Origin: Diploscapter coronatus
Taxonomy: Eukaryota > Nematoda > Chromadorea > Rhabditida > Rhabditidae
Direction: 5' to 3'
DNA length: 64,000 nt
NCBI GenBank assembly: GCA_964036155.1
Contig: OZ038422.1
Span: 72,687,201 to 72,751,200, forward strand
The position numbers and the translations under genes were made by a program. This document shows, in pieces, positions 23,722 to 36,011 of the stretch (positions within the stretch are counted from its first letter, which is position 1; each line of letters opens with the position of its first letter). The notes below the pieces were generated by a model, which did no database searches, had not been told where the DNA came from, and worked only from the letters and a program-made list of their open reading frames with translations.

Positions 23722-26492
23722 ATGAGGATATCGCTACTAAGTTCAATATTTTTGGGTAAGTCAAAAATTTCGAATTCATAGACGCTTATAGAAATGCCAT
23801 CATTTTGGAGCAGAAAAATGGCAATTCAAATGATAAGTTGACGAGATGGACAACAAAATTTATAAATTCTAATTTTGAATCTTATGAAAAAGTGATAAAA
23901 CTTATAAACTTAAGTTTCGCAAGATATTATCTAGCTTTCATAAATTATTTTCGATTTTTTATGATATAAATTATGAAGAACATTATTCTAACTTTTTAAA
24001 GATATGGCATAAATTATATAAGATCTAAAATTCCAGCATGCTTCGGCAGTCTTCACTTGGCCTATGGTCAAAATATCGACCCGGAATGTGCGTGTAATTT
24101 GGGCAACCTCTGGTTAGACGTCGTTGTCGTCATTGATAACTCCCAGGGCATGAGTAATGATGGATTAACTCAAGTAACTCCTAGACATAAATCAATTTTA
24201 AGTTTATACTTTAGGTCGCTGCTGATATCGCTACCGGTATACTAAATTTAAAAAGAAAAAATGTTAATTTTGCAAGGTTTAAGTGTTCGCTCAATCTAGT
24301 ATCACCCAGGTCTTGGGTCAAACCACCCGCGTCGGCATCGTTACGTATGGACAAACTGCGGCTATAGTAAGCTTAAGCAAAAAATCTATTTAATAAAAAA
24401 CTCATTTTTAACGTATGATGTAATTTTTCAAATGATGACGAAATTTTGCAGAAATACGGTTTAACTGCCTTCAACGACACTAATACGTTCATTAATACGA
24501 TTTTCGATGTAACCGACAAGCCCACTACCGATACGGAATCCTACATCTACACGTAACTAGAATACAATGGGCGGAGCTAATTCTAGGTTCAAATTTCGGA
24601 AATTTTTAGGGGTCTTTCCGCCGCGCAAACCGTACTTCACGATGGCCGAACGAACGGGAAGCGCAACAATGTCCGACAAGCCATTATCGTCTATGCATCT
24701 GATTATAAGTAAGTACTTCTCCGCTTATAGCGCAGTGGTAAGATGTATGAATTAGTTTTTTCTTCTTTTCTCTGCTTCCCGATCGGGTTAAAATTTCGAT
24801 AGATATTCGATTTTTTTTTGCAAAAATTCAAAATCGAAAAAGTTACTATTGGACTATTTGACGACGCTTGAGGAATTTAGAAGTCAAGGACAAGAAAAGG
24901 ATCCGGTGCAGCTCGCTCAACAGATCAAGGAAGATGGCATCGGCGTCATCACCGTCGCGTTCAATCAATTCGGCGCCGAGGGCGTTCTTGAGGTATTCGA
25001 AAAAAAATTAGAATATCCGCATTTCTACAAGAAAAAATTCAGGGACTCGCCAACCTCTCCACCCCAGGAATGGCCTTCACCAACAAGGACATTGATTTGG
25101 CCGGTGAGATTCAGAGGAACGGGCTCTGTCAAAGTAAATTTCAAGCTAGAAAATATTTCTAAAATCAAAAATTTAGTCAACTGCTTCTGTCCCACCGCGT
25201 GGACTCAATACACTTCCCAATTCGGGTTGGATAGTGCTAGAAGGTAGGGAATATACGAAATACTTGGATATATGAAATCCCGGATATATCAACTCTTTTC
25301 CAGATTCGCCCTTTGCCTGAAACTCGGTGATATCGACGCTATGTGGGCGGCGGCGAAACTCTCTTGCCAAAATATGGCTAATTCTGCTTATTTGGTTCCC
25401 GAATTTGATGAAGATAAGCATAACTTCATTTATCGTAAGTGGGGCTTCATTTTTTGAAAGGCGTTATATTTTTAGAATTCTTCAAAAACCAGTCTGGTAT
25501 ACCCGGGCCGTATATGTATCATAACGGTCTGAGTTGGGACATCCCTTCGCAACAATGGATGTGGGAGCAATATGCTGGCCAGGATAGAATTCCGGTACTT
25601 ATTTTTAATTAGCATTTTTAACTTTATATATTTTAGCTCAGCGGTTCCTCATACACAGCATGGAACCCCGGTATTTTGCTTTAATATTACGTAGTTATTT
25701 TAAGGATTCCTTGCTTGTTTAACAACTATAATGGAATTGATCGCTAGTAGTGTGAATATTAAATTTTCTGAGTACTATAACCTAAGAACAACGATTAAAT
25801 TATGCGTAAACGATCTAAATAGGCGATAATTCGCGAAAATTGCGATGTATTTTACGAAATCCCTATGTAAAAAATTAAATTATAGTATGCTAAAATGAAA
25901 TTTTTATGGTTGTAAAAATACAATATGTTGAAATGATTCCAAAAATGAGTGGATATTTTTAAGTTTATTTAAATTTTAGGTGAGCCCAGTTCGAATACTT
26001 GTGTGTTCAATAAGCAACTGACGCCGGATGCTAATGTAAATTTAAACTTCAGATATTTAAAAAAAAAAAAATAATAATAATAATAGCCTTAGATCTAAAA
26101 TATAATAGTATATTGTCTAAATAGAGTAAATTTTAAGTTTATGCTATTATTTGAACTATCAAAAGATATCATTTGACCTGATAAACCTAATATTTTAAAA
26201 TTCATTTTCGATTTTTCAAATTTTAAATTGAAATATATCAAAAAGTGCAGTCTTTACCTAAAGTCTTTTTAGCTTTTCTCATTATTTTGGTAATCATAAA
26301 CAACTTTAAACATATTTTAATTTTTACCTGCTTTAGAAAATTTGTTAAATTATATTCACTCTGAGAAAATAGTTTAAATATTTTCAGCCCGGATGGAGCA
26401 CTAGCTCTGGAAATTGCTACTCCGTATCCCAACGATATGTTTGCCAAATAGGCTCATGTGATACGGATCATTACTGTAAAGATGCTGCTTAA
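23722..26492 (+). CDS. Secreted protein with vWA domain and C-type lectin-like domain
   Basis: About a dozen exons from a signal peptide (MRISLLSSIFLACFGSLHLA, exons 23722-23755 and 24037-24173) to a stop at 26490-26492. The mature start has a Cys pair (DPECACNLG), then a von Willebrand A domain: LWLDVVVVIDNSQGM (MIDAS-like DxSxG), TRVGIVTYGQTA, TFINTIFDVTDK, RQAIIVYASDYK and IKEDGIGVITVAFNQFGAEG. The second half, from VNCFCPTAWTQYT, is a C-type lectin-like domain with FALCLKLGDIDAMWAAAKLS, FIYREFFKNQS, GLSWDIPSQQWMWEQYAGQD, CVFNKQLTPDAN, PGWSTSSGNCYSVSQRYVCQ and a final CDTDHYCKDAA. This vWA-CTLD order is typical of a nematode clec subfamily, several of which are intestinal and infection-induced in C. 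elegans (family knowledge). Middle exon limits are approximate. Confidence 0.82.
24711..24792 (+). other. tRNA-like fragment in intron (A-box match only)
   Basis: Within an intron of the vWA/lectin gene, TAGCGCAGTGGT matches the tRNA A-box consensus (TRGCNNAGNGG). The downstream GGGTTAAAATTTCG is only a weak B-box, and no acceptor stem or anticodon arm can be drawn convincingly. It is either a decayed tRNA-derived piece or coincidence. Confidence 0.2.
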
Positions 26493-27342
26493 TTTTGAAC
26501 TTTAATATATTTTGCCATAATTGAATAAACTTATCAAATATCAAGAATCTCTAGCATAAAATGAGCACAATTTTGCTATATGAGAGGTCACAAAATAAAA
26601 AATTTTCTATCCTTATTCCCACTGGATGGGTCGGCTACCCTCAGTCCGTAATGGGACAGTCGGCCTATTCCAAGCCACACAGGACTAGTGGCCCGTCCCG
26701 AGGACAGACTGTTGTTGTGTGCAACAGCCGAGAGACTTTAGGCAAAAATGCATGCTTTTTGAAACAGTCATTTTTGACACTTTTGACCTTGGAACCCCCT
26801 CCCACACCCAGCAAGTAGTCGATTCTCCAAACCTATATATTTTTAGAAAGCAAATCCCATGATTATGTTCACGTATTTTAAAGTTTTTGATAATCTTTTA
26901 TAGCAAAAAAGTTTTCTTTGTACCTCGTGTTGTCAGTCAAATCGTCAAAACTCCCAACTTTGGCCCTTTCCTAGCCCTGCCCACTTTGGGAGGCGAGACC
27001 TGATCTTCCCATTTTTGCGATTAGAGCCCATGAATGTATCCACCCATATGGGTTTAGTTCGGACCCGGGACACTTCCAATCATCCGGATCCTTGTTACAG
27101 TTATTCGTGGAATGACTCTTAATAAATACATTTATTATTCATAAATAATAACGCACACATTGCTATATCACCAGGAGAATATCACGTTTAGATATATTCG
27201 AGATTGAGATTGTATTAGCAGTTATGTATTTCAAAGTAAACGAAAATGAATAAAATAGCCATATTTTATACACGTCATGTTTCCAACTATTCTCATCTTC
27301 AGATACCTGACACTAGGGTTTTAAGTTGATCACAAATTTCGA
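26493..27342. other. Intergenic region with GC-rich block of unknown nature
   Basis: Bases about 26615-27115 are clearly richer in GC than their surroundings and contain blocks such as GGATGGGTCGGCTACCCTCA, GGCCCGTCCCGAGGACAG and GTTCGGACCCGGGACACTTC. No frame on either strand gives a recognisable protein, and no tRNA fold is evident. It may be a repeat copy, a transposon fragment or an RNA gene. Confidence 0.4.
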
Positions 27343-28898
27343 TTATGAGTTGGTAGACAGAATCAAAGCCACGATCATGCCATACAGACCGAGCACCTGA
27401 AATTTTGATACTATTGTTTTACTTTCAAATTCAAAGATAAGGCCTCAGCGAAAATCAGGATGAGAATCATGCCGACGAAAAGACGCGGTTGATGGGACGT
27501 TCCGCGGACACCTGCGTCGCCTGAAAGTGATCAATCTTCGATGGCATCATAAATTAGATATCAAACTGGTAGCACTATCATTGAGTCCCCTGTTTTACAG
27601 ACGGATGACAGATACGGACAGTTGTATTTGTCAATGGTTCATTTTTTATCTGTTTTTACTATATTTTCTAGCTTTTCTATCAATTAATAAATATTGTTGA
27701 TGCCGAGATCTGGGAAGCGTACAAAGTGGTGCACAGTTATTTTTAGTAGTTAGAAAATCGAGAAATAGCACGCGAAAAGGAAACTGATCTAAAATCATTC
27801 TTTCCCCTCTCATTTTCGACCTTCCAGATTTCAGCATTAACAATGCAGCCGTCTGTGTTTGTCATTCGTCTGTAAATACATTGATCCCTACCATTGCACC
27901 TCTAGCTAAGTTTTCCGTTTAATAAATCGGCGTCTTTAGTGAATTGTCTAGTTAGGAAATTGGTATCCTTATCAAGTGGGTAGAATTACCATTTGGTACT
28001 AAAATGGTATTTATAAAGTTGCACACCAGCGATTCCAATCGCGTACCCGGCACCCAAGCCGCAAAGTCCACAAGTCAGGCCTGCCGACATGTGAGAGAAC
28101 CCGAGCCAGAGATCATAGCCTAAATTGGGTTGTATAAAACGATCAGCTGATAGACGATCATATCAGACCTCTTGCATAATTCATAAATAAACTATCACAA
28201 TTATAAATTCGATTTTCTTTTCCCTATCTTATCTCACATACTTTAGTTCGAATTTTAGTGAATTCGGAAGAAGGTAATTTTATCAGTTTTTCGTATCATC
28301 CCATCTTTAGAAGGTTAAGCATTCGCGAGAAGCTTTCGATCTCACCCTCAGAAGCTCTCTTGACCTTGGAATTCAGCACCATCGCCACTACCAAACCGTA
28401 GATGCCAATGATACCTAATTTTGCAAATAAAATCATTTAAAATGACATTTATTTTTACCTGCCATTATAATAGGAATGACGGATTTCATTATCAGTTCCG
28501 GATGTATTACCGCTATGGTACAGACGCCGACCTAAATTGTTCACGTTTTAAAATCATGAAAAGTGCTTCTGAACATCTAAATTAAAATATTTAAATTATC
28601 CACAAATAGTTTTAAATAAATAATTCTCTATTGAAAAATTAAATAAATTATTTCGAACTAAGGCAGCATTGTAGTAAATTATTTTGGATTCTAATGATTC
28701 TAAATAGATTTATTAAAGTAGAAATAAATTTAAATTAAATGTACTATCCTAAATTTAAAATGATTATTTTCTAACCGAGGCCTTAGCAGTTCCAAAAGCA
28801 GCTCCGAGAACCGTAAAGATCTGAGCGGCAGCGACCCCAATGAAGCCGAAAAACGGAGCGTAGGCGGCATGCTCAGCGGATTTCAGATCGTAGGACAT
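27343..28898 (-). CDS. V-type ATPase 16-kDa proteolipid subunit c
   Basis: Six exons close in phase (28776-28898, 28459-28531, 28346-28414, 28027-28119, 27444-27520, 27343-27396), giving 162 aa, the normal length for subunit c. The protein forms the membrane proton-carrying ring of V0 in vacuolar/lysosomal membranes. Landmarks are [104 protein letters not shown] and the proton-binding glutamate (Glu145) in [19 protein letters not shown]. It is closest to C. elegans VHA-2/VHA-3, but with substitutions (for example [16 protein letters not shown]) that suggest a diverged paralog. The fifth intron starts with GC instead of GT. I give no symbol because the family has several near-identical members. 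Confidence 0.95.
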
Positions 28899-31327
28899 TT
28901 CTTCAGAAAATTATAACTCTGGAATTAGTATTCCTAAATAAATCAGACCCCAACTATGCAAGAAAAAACCTAATGGTATAAAAATTGAAATCAATACAAT
29001 CAAAGTTATGAATGTTCAAAAACGAATGAAATAGGGTCTAGTCTTGTGGTAGGGATAAAAGTAATGGTATAACTCAAGTCATGTTTATGTCAATGTTATT
29101 TTTCTGAATAAAACTTCTTGAAGAATAAATCTATGTTGGCTAATGAGCTTAAAATTCAAGAGATGAAACCATTTTATTAATACAAAACTAATTCGAGTGA
29201 TTCAGGGCAAAATATCGCTAAAAAGAAATATCCCAAAGTAATAACATTTTCGATAAATTTTTCATTGAAATTGATTTAAAAAAAAAAAAAACTTGTGGAA
29301 TAGAGCGAGAAGCGAGTGGCTCATATGATAGCAAAGCAATCGAATAACGACTGACGCGACCGTGTTTATTCGTTGCGAAATTTTAAGCCGCGCCGATAGG
29401 GAAAAGATCTTCAATGCACTAATGTTCAATTCATTTGGCTACTAAGAAAACAAAATATGCAACTAAAATAATAAAGCTAATTTCCATTAATTTGAACATT
29501 CTTTCAAGTATTTTATGCATTTTTTTTAGAAAGAATGTGAAGGCTTACTTTTTTAAGTGTTACTTAGAAAAATATGCTGCTAAAAACCCCATTTAAAGTT
29601 AATTTTCAATCACTCTTTCCTCTGCAAAAAATATTTGATGCCGAATTTTGAGTAGTAAAAGCCTTATATTTTGATAAGGATGTGTTTTCCTTTAGATTTT
29701 TTGAGTCTAGCAGCAGACTAGGTTCAATTTGAGTACAAGATTACGCAATGCTCTACCAAAAAATAGGTCAATATTTGAGAAACGAACACAGCGCAGTGGG
29801 AAACAGTCTAGTCCTTTGCTATTCCCAAAATTTTATTGCAGGCTAGGATTCGGCGCAACATCGAAAGAAGGAATAGAAATTTCTCCCCACAAGTAGCAAT
29901 GCTGGCAAGAATGCCTAGGGAGACATTGCGGTTTGTTGCGGCTTCCGAGTTACCAAAGTCCACGTTGACAAAGGTATAACTGAATAGTCGCGCGATCTTT
30001 TTCAAGATCGCTAAGTCAAACCCCGCGTGGCTCTATGCCTAATTTTTTGGACCGCTCAACGAGCGAATATATGAAATATGAGCGTAGAATTTGATAGTAA
30101 GCAAGTAATATTGTGACATCATGGCGTCTTTGTATCCTTACACAATTTAGCATCGGAATACAACAAACTCGAGCGATTTTTTCGCCAACTATTGAATCTC
30201 TCAAAGAGCGAATATTCCATTCGTAACTTTATCATCGAAGATTGGTCCTCTTTTTCCATTTTTCACGGCCCACTGAGATGCAGAACTCTTTCAGAAGGAT
30301 AGCAACAAATTTCAGGTCGTTCGCAGTACTTTGTGGTTGGAATGCTCAGATGCTTAGTGATGGTTTGAGTGAGCGCAGCTCATTTCATATCACGTTTGTC
30401 AGGTGAAATCCGAACTCGGGTTTACCACGTTAAATCGTGAGGATAACCGAAATTGGGCTCTAGCCTTATTTTTGGAATCACTCTGAGAGCGATATTTTCA
30501 TCTTATTTCAATAAAATTTGTTTGTTGGCAAAAGCTTCTCTAATGATATCATGGTGACATTTTAATGCCTCGTTACATGATGAAGCACGAAGAAAACATA
30601 TCTATGATAACACATGACTAGATTATAGTGAAGAGCAACTTCTCACGAAACATTGTTGGTAATCGCATTATTTTATTGTGATTCATGAAATAGCAATTTT
30701 AAATTATAGAAAATGTGTTCTTGGTTTAAAAAACTCACTAACACACGATTGTAGCCCCCACGATAGATAGACATAGCCTTTGTTTACCCATTCTGATAAA
30801 TTACTAATCGAAATCCTAGTTGTAAGCTGGGAATAAAATGAATAAAGTAACGTTTTTATGAATTATTGCCGTAATACTAGTTAACAAAACGTATATTGTG
30901 AGCAAGGAAAGAGAATAAGTTTGCACTCAAGAGAGAATAAAACAAAGCTTATTATTTCGAACTTTCATAGGTTTGGGATATCAAAAATTGAAGCGTAATT
31001 TTATGATAATAGCACAATTTGAAGCATTTCTAGGAGAAAATTAAATAGAGCACGAATTGAGATCCTAAAACTTCCTATTTTTGAAAAAATCATTGCGTCA
31101 CCGGGCTAGGAAATAAAAATACAGAAATTAAAAACAATAATATCGAAAAATTTTAATTTCTGCATTTCTGAAAGTGAAATTCTAGAAGCTGAGTAGTAAT
31201 AAAGTTAAAGAAAGTGAATAGTTTATCGATAGGAAAAAGTTACATTTTCAAAAAATAGTTTGAAAACGTCATTTTCGGGTATTTTTGTGCCTGCAAAAAA
31301 TAACTTCGTCTTTGTTAGACGACAATT
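28899..31327. other. Intergenic region with possible degenerate gene on minus strand
   Basis: Between 29690 and 30790 GC rises and fragments look coding on the minus strand: a signal-peptide-like start near 30800 (MGKQRLCLSIVGATIVC, followed by GTGAGT), a piece near 30500-30600 reading SSCNEALKCHHDIIREAFAN, and open stretches at 30016-30204 and 29808-30005. I could not join them without stops, so they may be a pseudogene or an unrecognised gene. The rest (28900-29690 and 30810-31327) is AT-rich with nothing visible. Confidence 0.35.
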
Positions 31328-34300
31328 TTAAAACGAGGTCGGAAAGACGAAGGGGATGGCTGTGAATGGAATGATTGGGGTGGTTCGATCCAGTTGGCTG
31401 AAATTAGGGGTTTTATGATTTTAAAATTTTAGAAATGCAAAATTTAAACTTGAATTTCAGCTTTAAATGATGCAGGATATTTTTTTTTTTAGAATATTTG
31501 GATATTATAATCCTAATAAAGTCAGGCCTGAACTAATAAAGTTATTTTCACCTGGCCGTAGAAAAGCACTCCACCGCTCGATCCGACATGCCGCGACGCA
31601 TCAGGGAGCAGCCGAGTTCCTGAACCCAACATTTTGAATAATTAGATGAAGTGCTATTAGATTTTCGAAGCTGTAAAGTTTAGGGAATAATTTTTGAAAC
31701 ATATCAAACGACAATGATCTTATGATTGGCCTTCTCGGGTTATGTTTTAAAGGTTCAGTCTTTCGAGGCAATTTGATAGTCATTTAGTTTTCGAATCTTC
31801 GGACGTCGTATTCATAAAATCAAATTTTTCGATACCTGCCACCAATCGCAACATAGCGGCTCGACTCGCACCAATTCTCTGAAAATTTTCAACCTTTGAA
31901 AAGCTAAGAAGAAATCCCCTACTTGTACATCTGTTCAGCCATTCTTAGATTTTCCTCTTGAGCATAGATCTTGGCCAGATGCGCTAGCGTCTGTACGTGG
32001 GACGGCGACAGGGCCAGTGCAGATAGATAACAGGCCTTTGCCTCGGCCCTGAGCTTCTTCGCTAAATTCTCATCGTTCAACGATTTATCGGCTCTTGCGG
32101 CGTGGAGACGGCCCTGAATTAAAAAAAATGATTTTTAGGTTTCAAGATTTCTGGGAAAATTTGCGAACTAATTGAAATGATTTGAAGATCGACTATTATT
32201 TAATTTTAAAGCTTATCTGACCAACGTCAAATATATATCTATATTGGTGAAATACGTGAGAAAATGTATACATTTCAAGTAATATCCTGATAAAATCCAA
32301 TAAAAATAATGAAAGTACTAGTGAACTGCTAAGATATATAAAATATAATAAAAAGCTAAAAAGTGATCGATTTCTCAAAATCCCAACCTTCAAATAAATG
32401 GCTTGAGGCGAGTGTGGGAACAGACTCATGGCTCTCTCGATGCACGAGGTGAAGTCGTTCATTCTTCCAGCAGACAGGAATAATTCGGCCAACTGCATCC
32501 AGATGTTCGACTGAAAATATTAATTTTATGGCTGCGAGTACTTCTGTTCCAAAGAAATGAAGTGAGTATTTATGTCTCAAACGCTATTTTTCTCTACTCC
32601 CCATTGTATTTTGTGGGACAGAAGTATTTGCAGCCGATTTTTAAAAATTCTTTTTGTAGTTTTGAAGGAAACTTATAAAAACGGATTCTTTGAATAACTT
32701 AAAATTTATGCTTTTGTTATGCTTCAAGAACTGATTCGGATCTATACTATGGATTTTAGAAATTTTGTACTTGTATGATTTATCTCTATAATGAACAAGA
32801 TTTTTCTATGCTCCAAGAAAAGTGTCATGAAAACCTCTATCTTTTCAAGTGTGATCGTTGTTTTCTATACGACGAATAAAATTAGGAACGATTGTTTTGA
32901 CCTGAGCCCTGTGCTTCGTGAAATTGGCAGCAGTCGCATTCTGACCAGATTCGCTATCCTTTCCAGACGACTGCCCGCCCGCTTCAGATGCAGGAATGCC
33001 ACTGTCGACTACTGAAATTAAAAAAATGGATATTTTATCAGATTAAAACTTTGGCATATTTCAGAAATATCGAAGATTTGTTGATTAGAATTACTATTCA
33101 ATAGTTGTGCAGACTTAAAAATTATTATACAGTTGAAAATCTCTACTTCACCTAAAGCTAATTTCATATATCAAAAGAATAGAAATAAAAAAAAGATTTT
33201 TTTTCTAATGAGCGAGCTTCCTGAGATAACATAATGTGAAATGTGTAAAGTGCATAAAATTAGTTTCAAAAATTCATAAATCAGAACAAAATAAATAGTG
33301 AGTCGCTCAACTTCAACGCTAAAAGTGAATAGCAATATTTTAAATATATACCTGACATATCCAAAGCAGAGGGGCTTGCACTGAGCGTATTCATTCCTGC
33401 CGAAGTCGCCAGACCGAATGCGGGCGTCAGTTCTCGACCTAGGGATTGGGTGCCTGAATATTCTACTTTTATCAACTTGGATCATTTTCATTTCTTCGTG
33501 TATGATAGAGCCAGCAAACTGTAAGTCATCTCTTAATCCCTCATCATCTTTGAAATGAATTTTCATGGTGGATTTTTGGTTTAACATAAAAACGAAGATT
33601 AAGATACTATTTAATTTTTAATATTCAAAATATCATTCTAACTTTTAAAACATTCAAAAATTCTGAAATTAAAAAAATACCAGTTTTGGTGGATCCGTCC
33701 CTGGTCTGTTTCTGATGCTTCTCCTCCTCGGCAGCCAGCATCGCGTCCCTGTGCCGCCAGAAGTCGAACAATCGAGAACTCGTCTCCAACGACTCGTCGA
33801 TTCGGCCTGAAATTGGAATAAAATAAAATTTTTCATAATAGCTGAACTTGAGATGATTCGAAGTTTATGTAAATTCAAATTATATTTTTGATATCTATGA
33901 AACATTGATTTTTTAAATAGGCGAGTACATTCGAGGTAGGAAAATAATCGTTTTCAAAAGCCACTTGATATTTCGATCTTTGTAAAACATAATAAAGTTG
34001 TAGAATATTTTATTGTAAACAGGTATGTGGAAAAGACATTGTTGTAAGAAAAATCCGCTTGATTTTAATTTCTCTAAAACCTACCAAATTTGATCTCAAT
34101 ATGAAGCCGTAGCACCAAAAGTCCATAGTTATTGGGGAATTCGTTCAGCGCATTGACGATTAGTTCGAGAGCGCCCTAAAATAAAAAAAAAGTTAATATT
34201 TTTGGAAAATTATCACCAAATCGATATCATAATGACAATGAGGACTAGACTAATTTTAAAGCATATATAAAACAATCATAGAAAAGATGAAAAGGCATAA

Positions 34301-36011
34301 TTTTGCTGATTTCAGAATTTAATAAATATATTTATATAGAGTTTCGCTGTTTGAAAAAAAAAACCTTCAAATCTCCATCAGCGGTGAAAATGAGTGCCAG
34401 AAGCATGATCGCAGCGGGCTGTTCGGCGTTCAGCTCGAGTGATCGAGAACATCGCTCGCGGGCCGCCTCGAGGTCACGAACGATGGCATGATAGAGCGCG
34501 GAATAGTACATCGCGAGGTAGTCGTGGGGGTCTGAAATAAATATTTGAAACAAAATTATTAGGAAAATCTAAAATTTTTATGATATCGTAGATAAAAGTA
34601 GAGGCGGATATAAAAATGGACGTTGATTGAATTTTCTACACAATAAAAAAGTTGTCAATATTTTAAATGAAGAAAAGATTATTTAAAAAAAAAACATTGA
34701 ACCTGCATTAATAGTGTCTTCAAGCATGTCGACCGTCTTCGTTAATGCCTTTTTCCGAGTTTCCCACTCCGTTTCGCTGAGGGCCTTCAGACTGAAATTC
34801 AAAACAAAATGTATGATTCATCAAAATAAATCATAACCTTTGAAAGTTCAAATAAGTGATTCATTTTCCAGTTATAAGTGTAAATAATAAAAACATTAAT
34901 GAAAATAACATAGCGTTTTCAATATCTAAAAACTAGTTGTTTCAAAACTAATCATAAACTTTTAAGAATGAAATAAAAATATCTTTCGAGCTTGTTTAAT
35001 TTTCCTCACCCATAGGCAATTGCGGTGATGAGTTTGCATCTGCCCAGCAGATAGTTCAGCCGACCGTCGCACTCACACATTCGACGAGCTTTGTCCGCGT
35101 GTTCCAGGGCTGAAAATAAACATTTTTAAAACTATGGTGAATAATGAAATAATTTAATGAAGAATCAACAAATTCTATACGAAACTATTCGCTAGAAATG
35201 CCAAAAATGTTGAAAAATGATACTCTATTGTCCTCCAGATCGGTGATGTCTAGTCGCTGTGTTTAAACCTGTGAGATGCACGCATTGGAACTAAGGAAAC
35301 ATGGGAAAGTGCAAAGTGCAGAAAGGCAGAGTGGCTAGGCAACACCGCTCTGCGGGACAATTGGGAGTAGAAAAGCTACTCAAAAAGACTACCAAAATAA
35401 AGGATTTAATTCAGAAAATAAAAAAAAAATACCCTGTTCATAGTTTCGAACGGATAAAAATGAGATGTCTTTAATAGATCTTTCAAGATATAAAAATACA
35501 GTATTTTAAAGAAATTAGCATAATCACCTTGCTCATATCTGCCCAACTGCTCCATGTTCCTCTGGGCAGCAACCATGTGTTCGACGACTGTGTCTGTGGA
35601 GATCGGGGAGGTCGGACAGAGGGCAGACGAGGTGGGTTCTGATGAATGATAATTTATTTGTAAAAATATGACCTAATATGCAATGTTGAAGTGTTTTTGT
35701 CGAGTTGAAAAAATAAGAATTTTGTTGAACTGTTTCGACAATTCGCCGCACTTTTAGAAGCTACATATCTATCTTCATTGAAAGCAAATCTGTTTGATGA
35801 AGCATGAAATCTTTTGAAACCTAGCAGATTTTTGAATTTTCAAAAAACAATTGTATGTGTATCATTGGGAATCAAATATATTGATAAAATACTAATTTTC
35901 ATGAGACTTATCAAACTCTTCAATAATTTGAAAAATCCCACCTTCAATTTCTGCGCCATTAATTTCCGTTTCGAGTCCGTTGGTGTTCAAGGTTTTTAAC
36001 CGAATGGCCAT
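31328..36011 (-). CDS. TTC7-like tetratricopeptide protein (PI4K complex scaffold)
   Basis: Reading on the minus strand from ATG at 36009-36011, exons give MAIRLKTLNTNGLETEING, a linker, then VVEHMVAAQRNMEQLGRYEQ, ALEHADKARRMCECDGRLNY, SLKALSETEWETRKKALTKT, DPHDYLAMYYSALYHAIVRD, LEAARERCSRSLELNAEQPA, GALELIVNALNEFPNNYGLL, RIDESLETSSRLFDFWRH, WMQLAELFLSAGRMNDFTSC, MSLFPHSPQAIYLK, ALALSPSHVQTLAHLAKIYA, ELGCSLMRRGMSDRAVECF and the end DRTTPIIPFTAIPFVFPTSF. The order, TPR spacing and C-terminal PxxPF motif match the C-terminal half of TTC7. Animal TTC7 stabilises PI4KIIIalpha with EFR3 and FAM126 at the plasma membrane. The assembled protein is roughly 500-550 aa, versus about 850 in vertebrates; the usual N-terminal repeats are missing or unrecognised. 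A low-complexity Ser/Ala-rich insert (GLATSAGMNTLSASPSALD) sits mid-protein. Confidence 0.8.
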
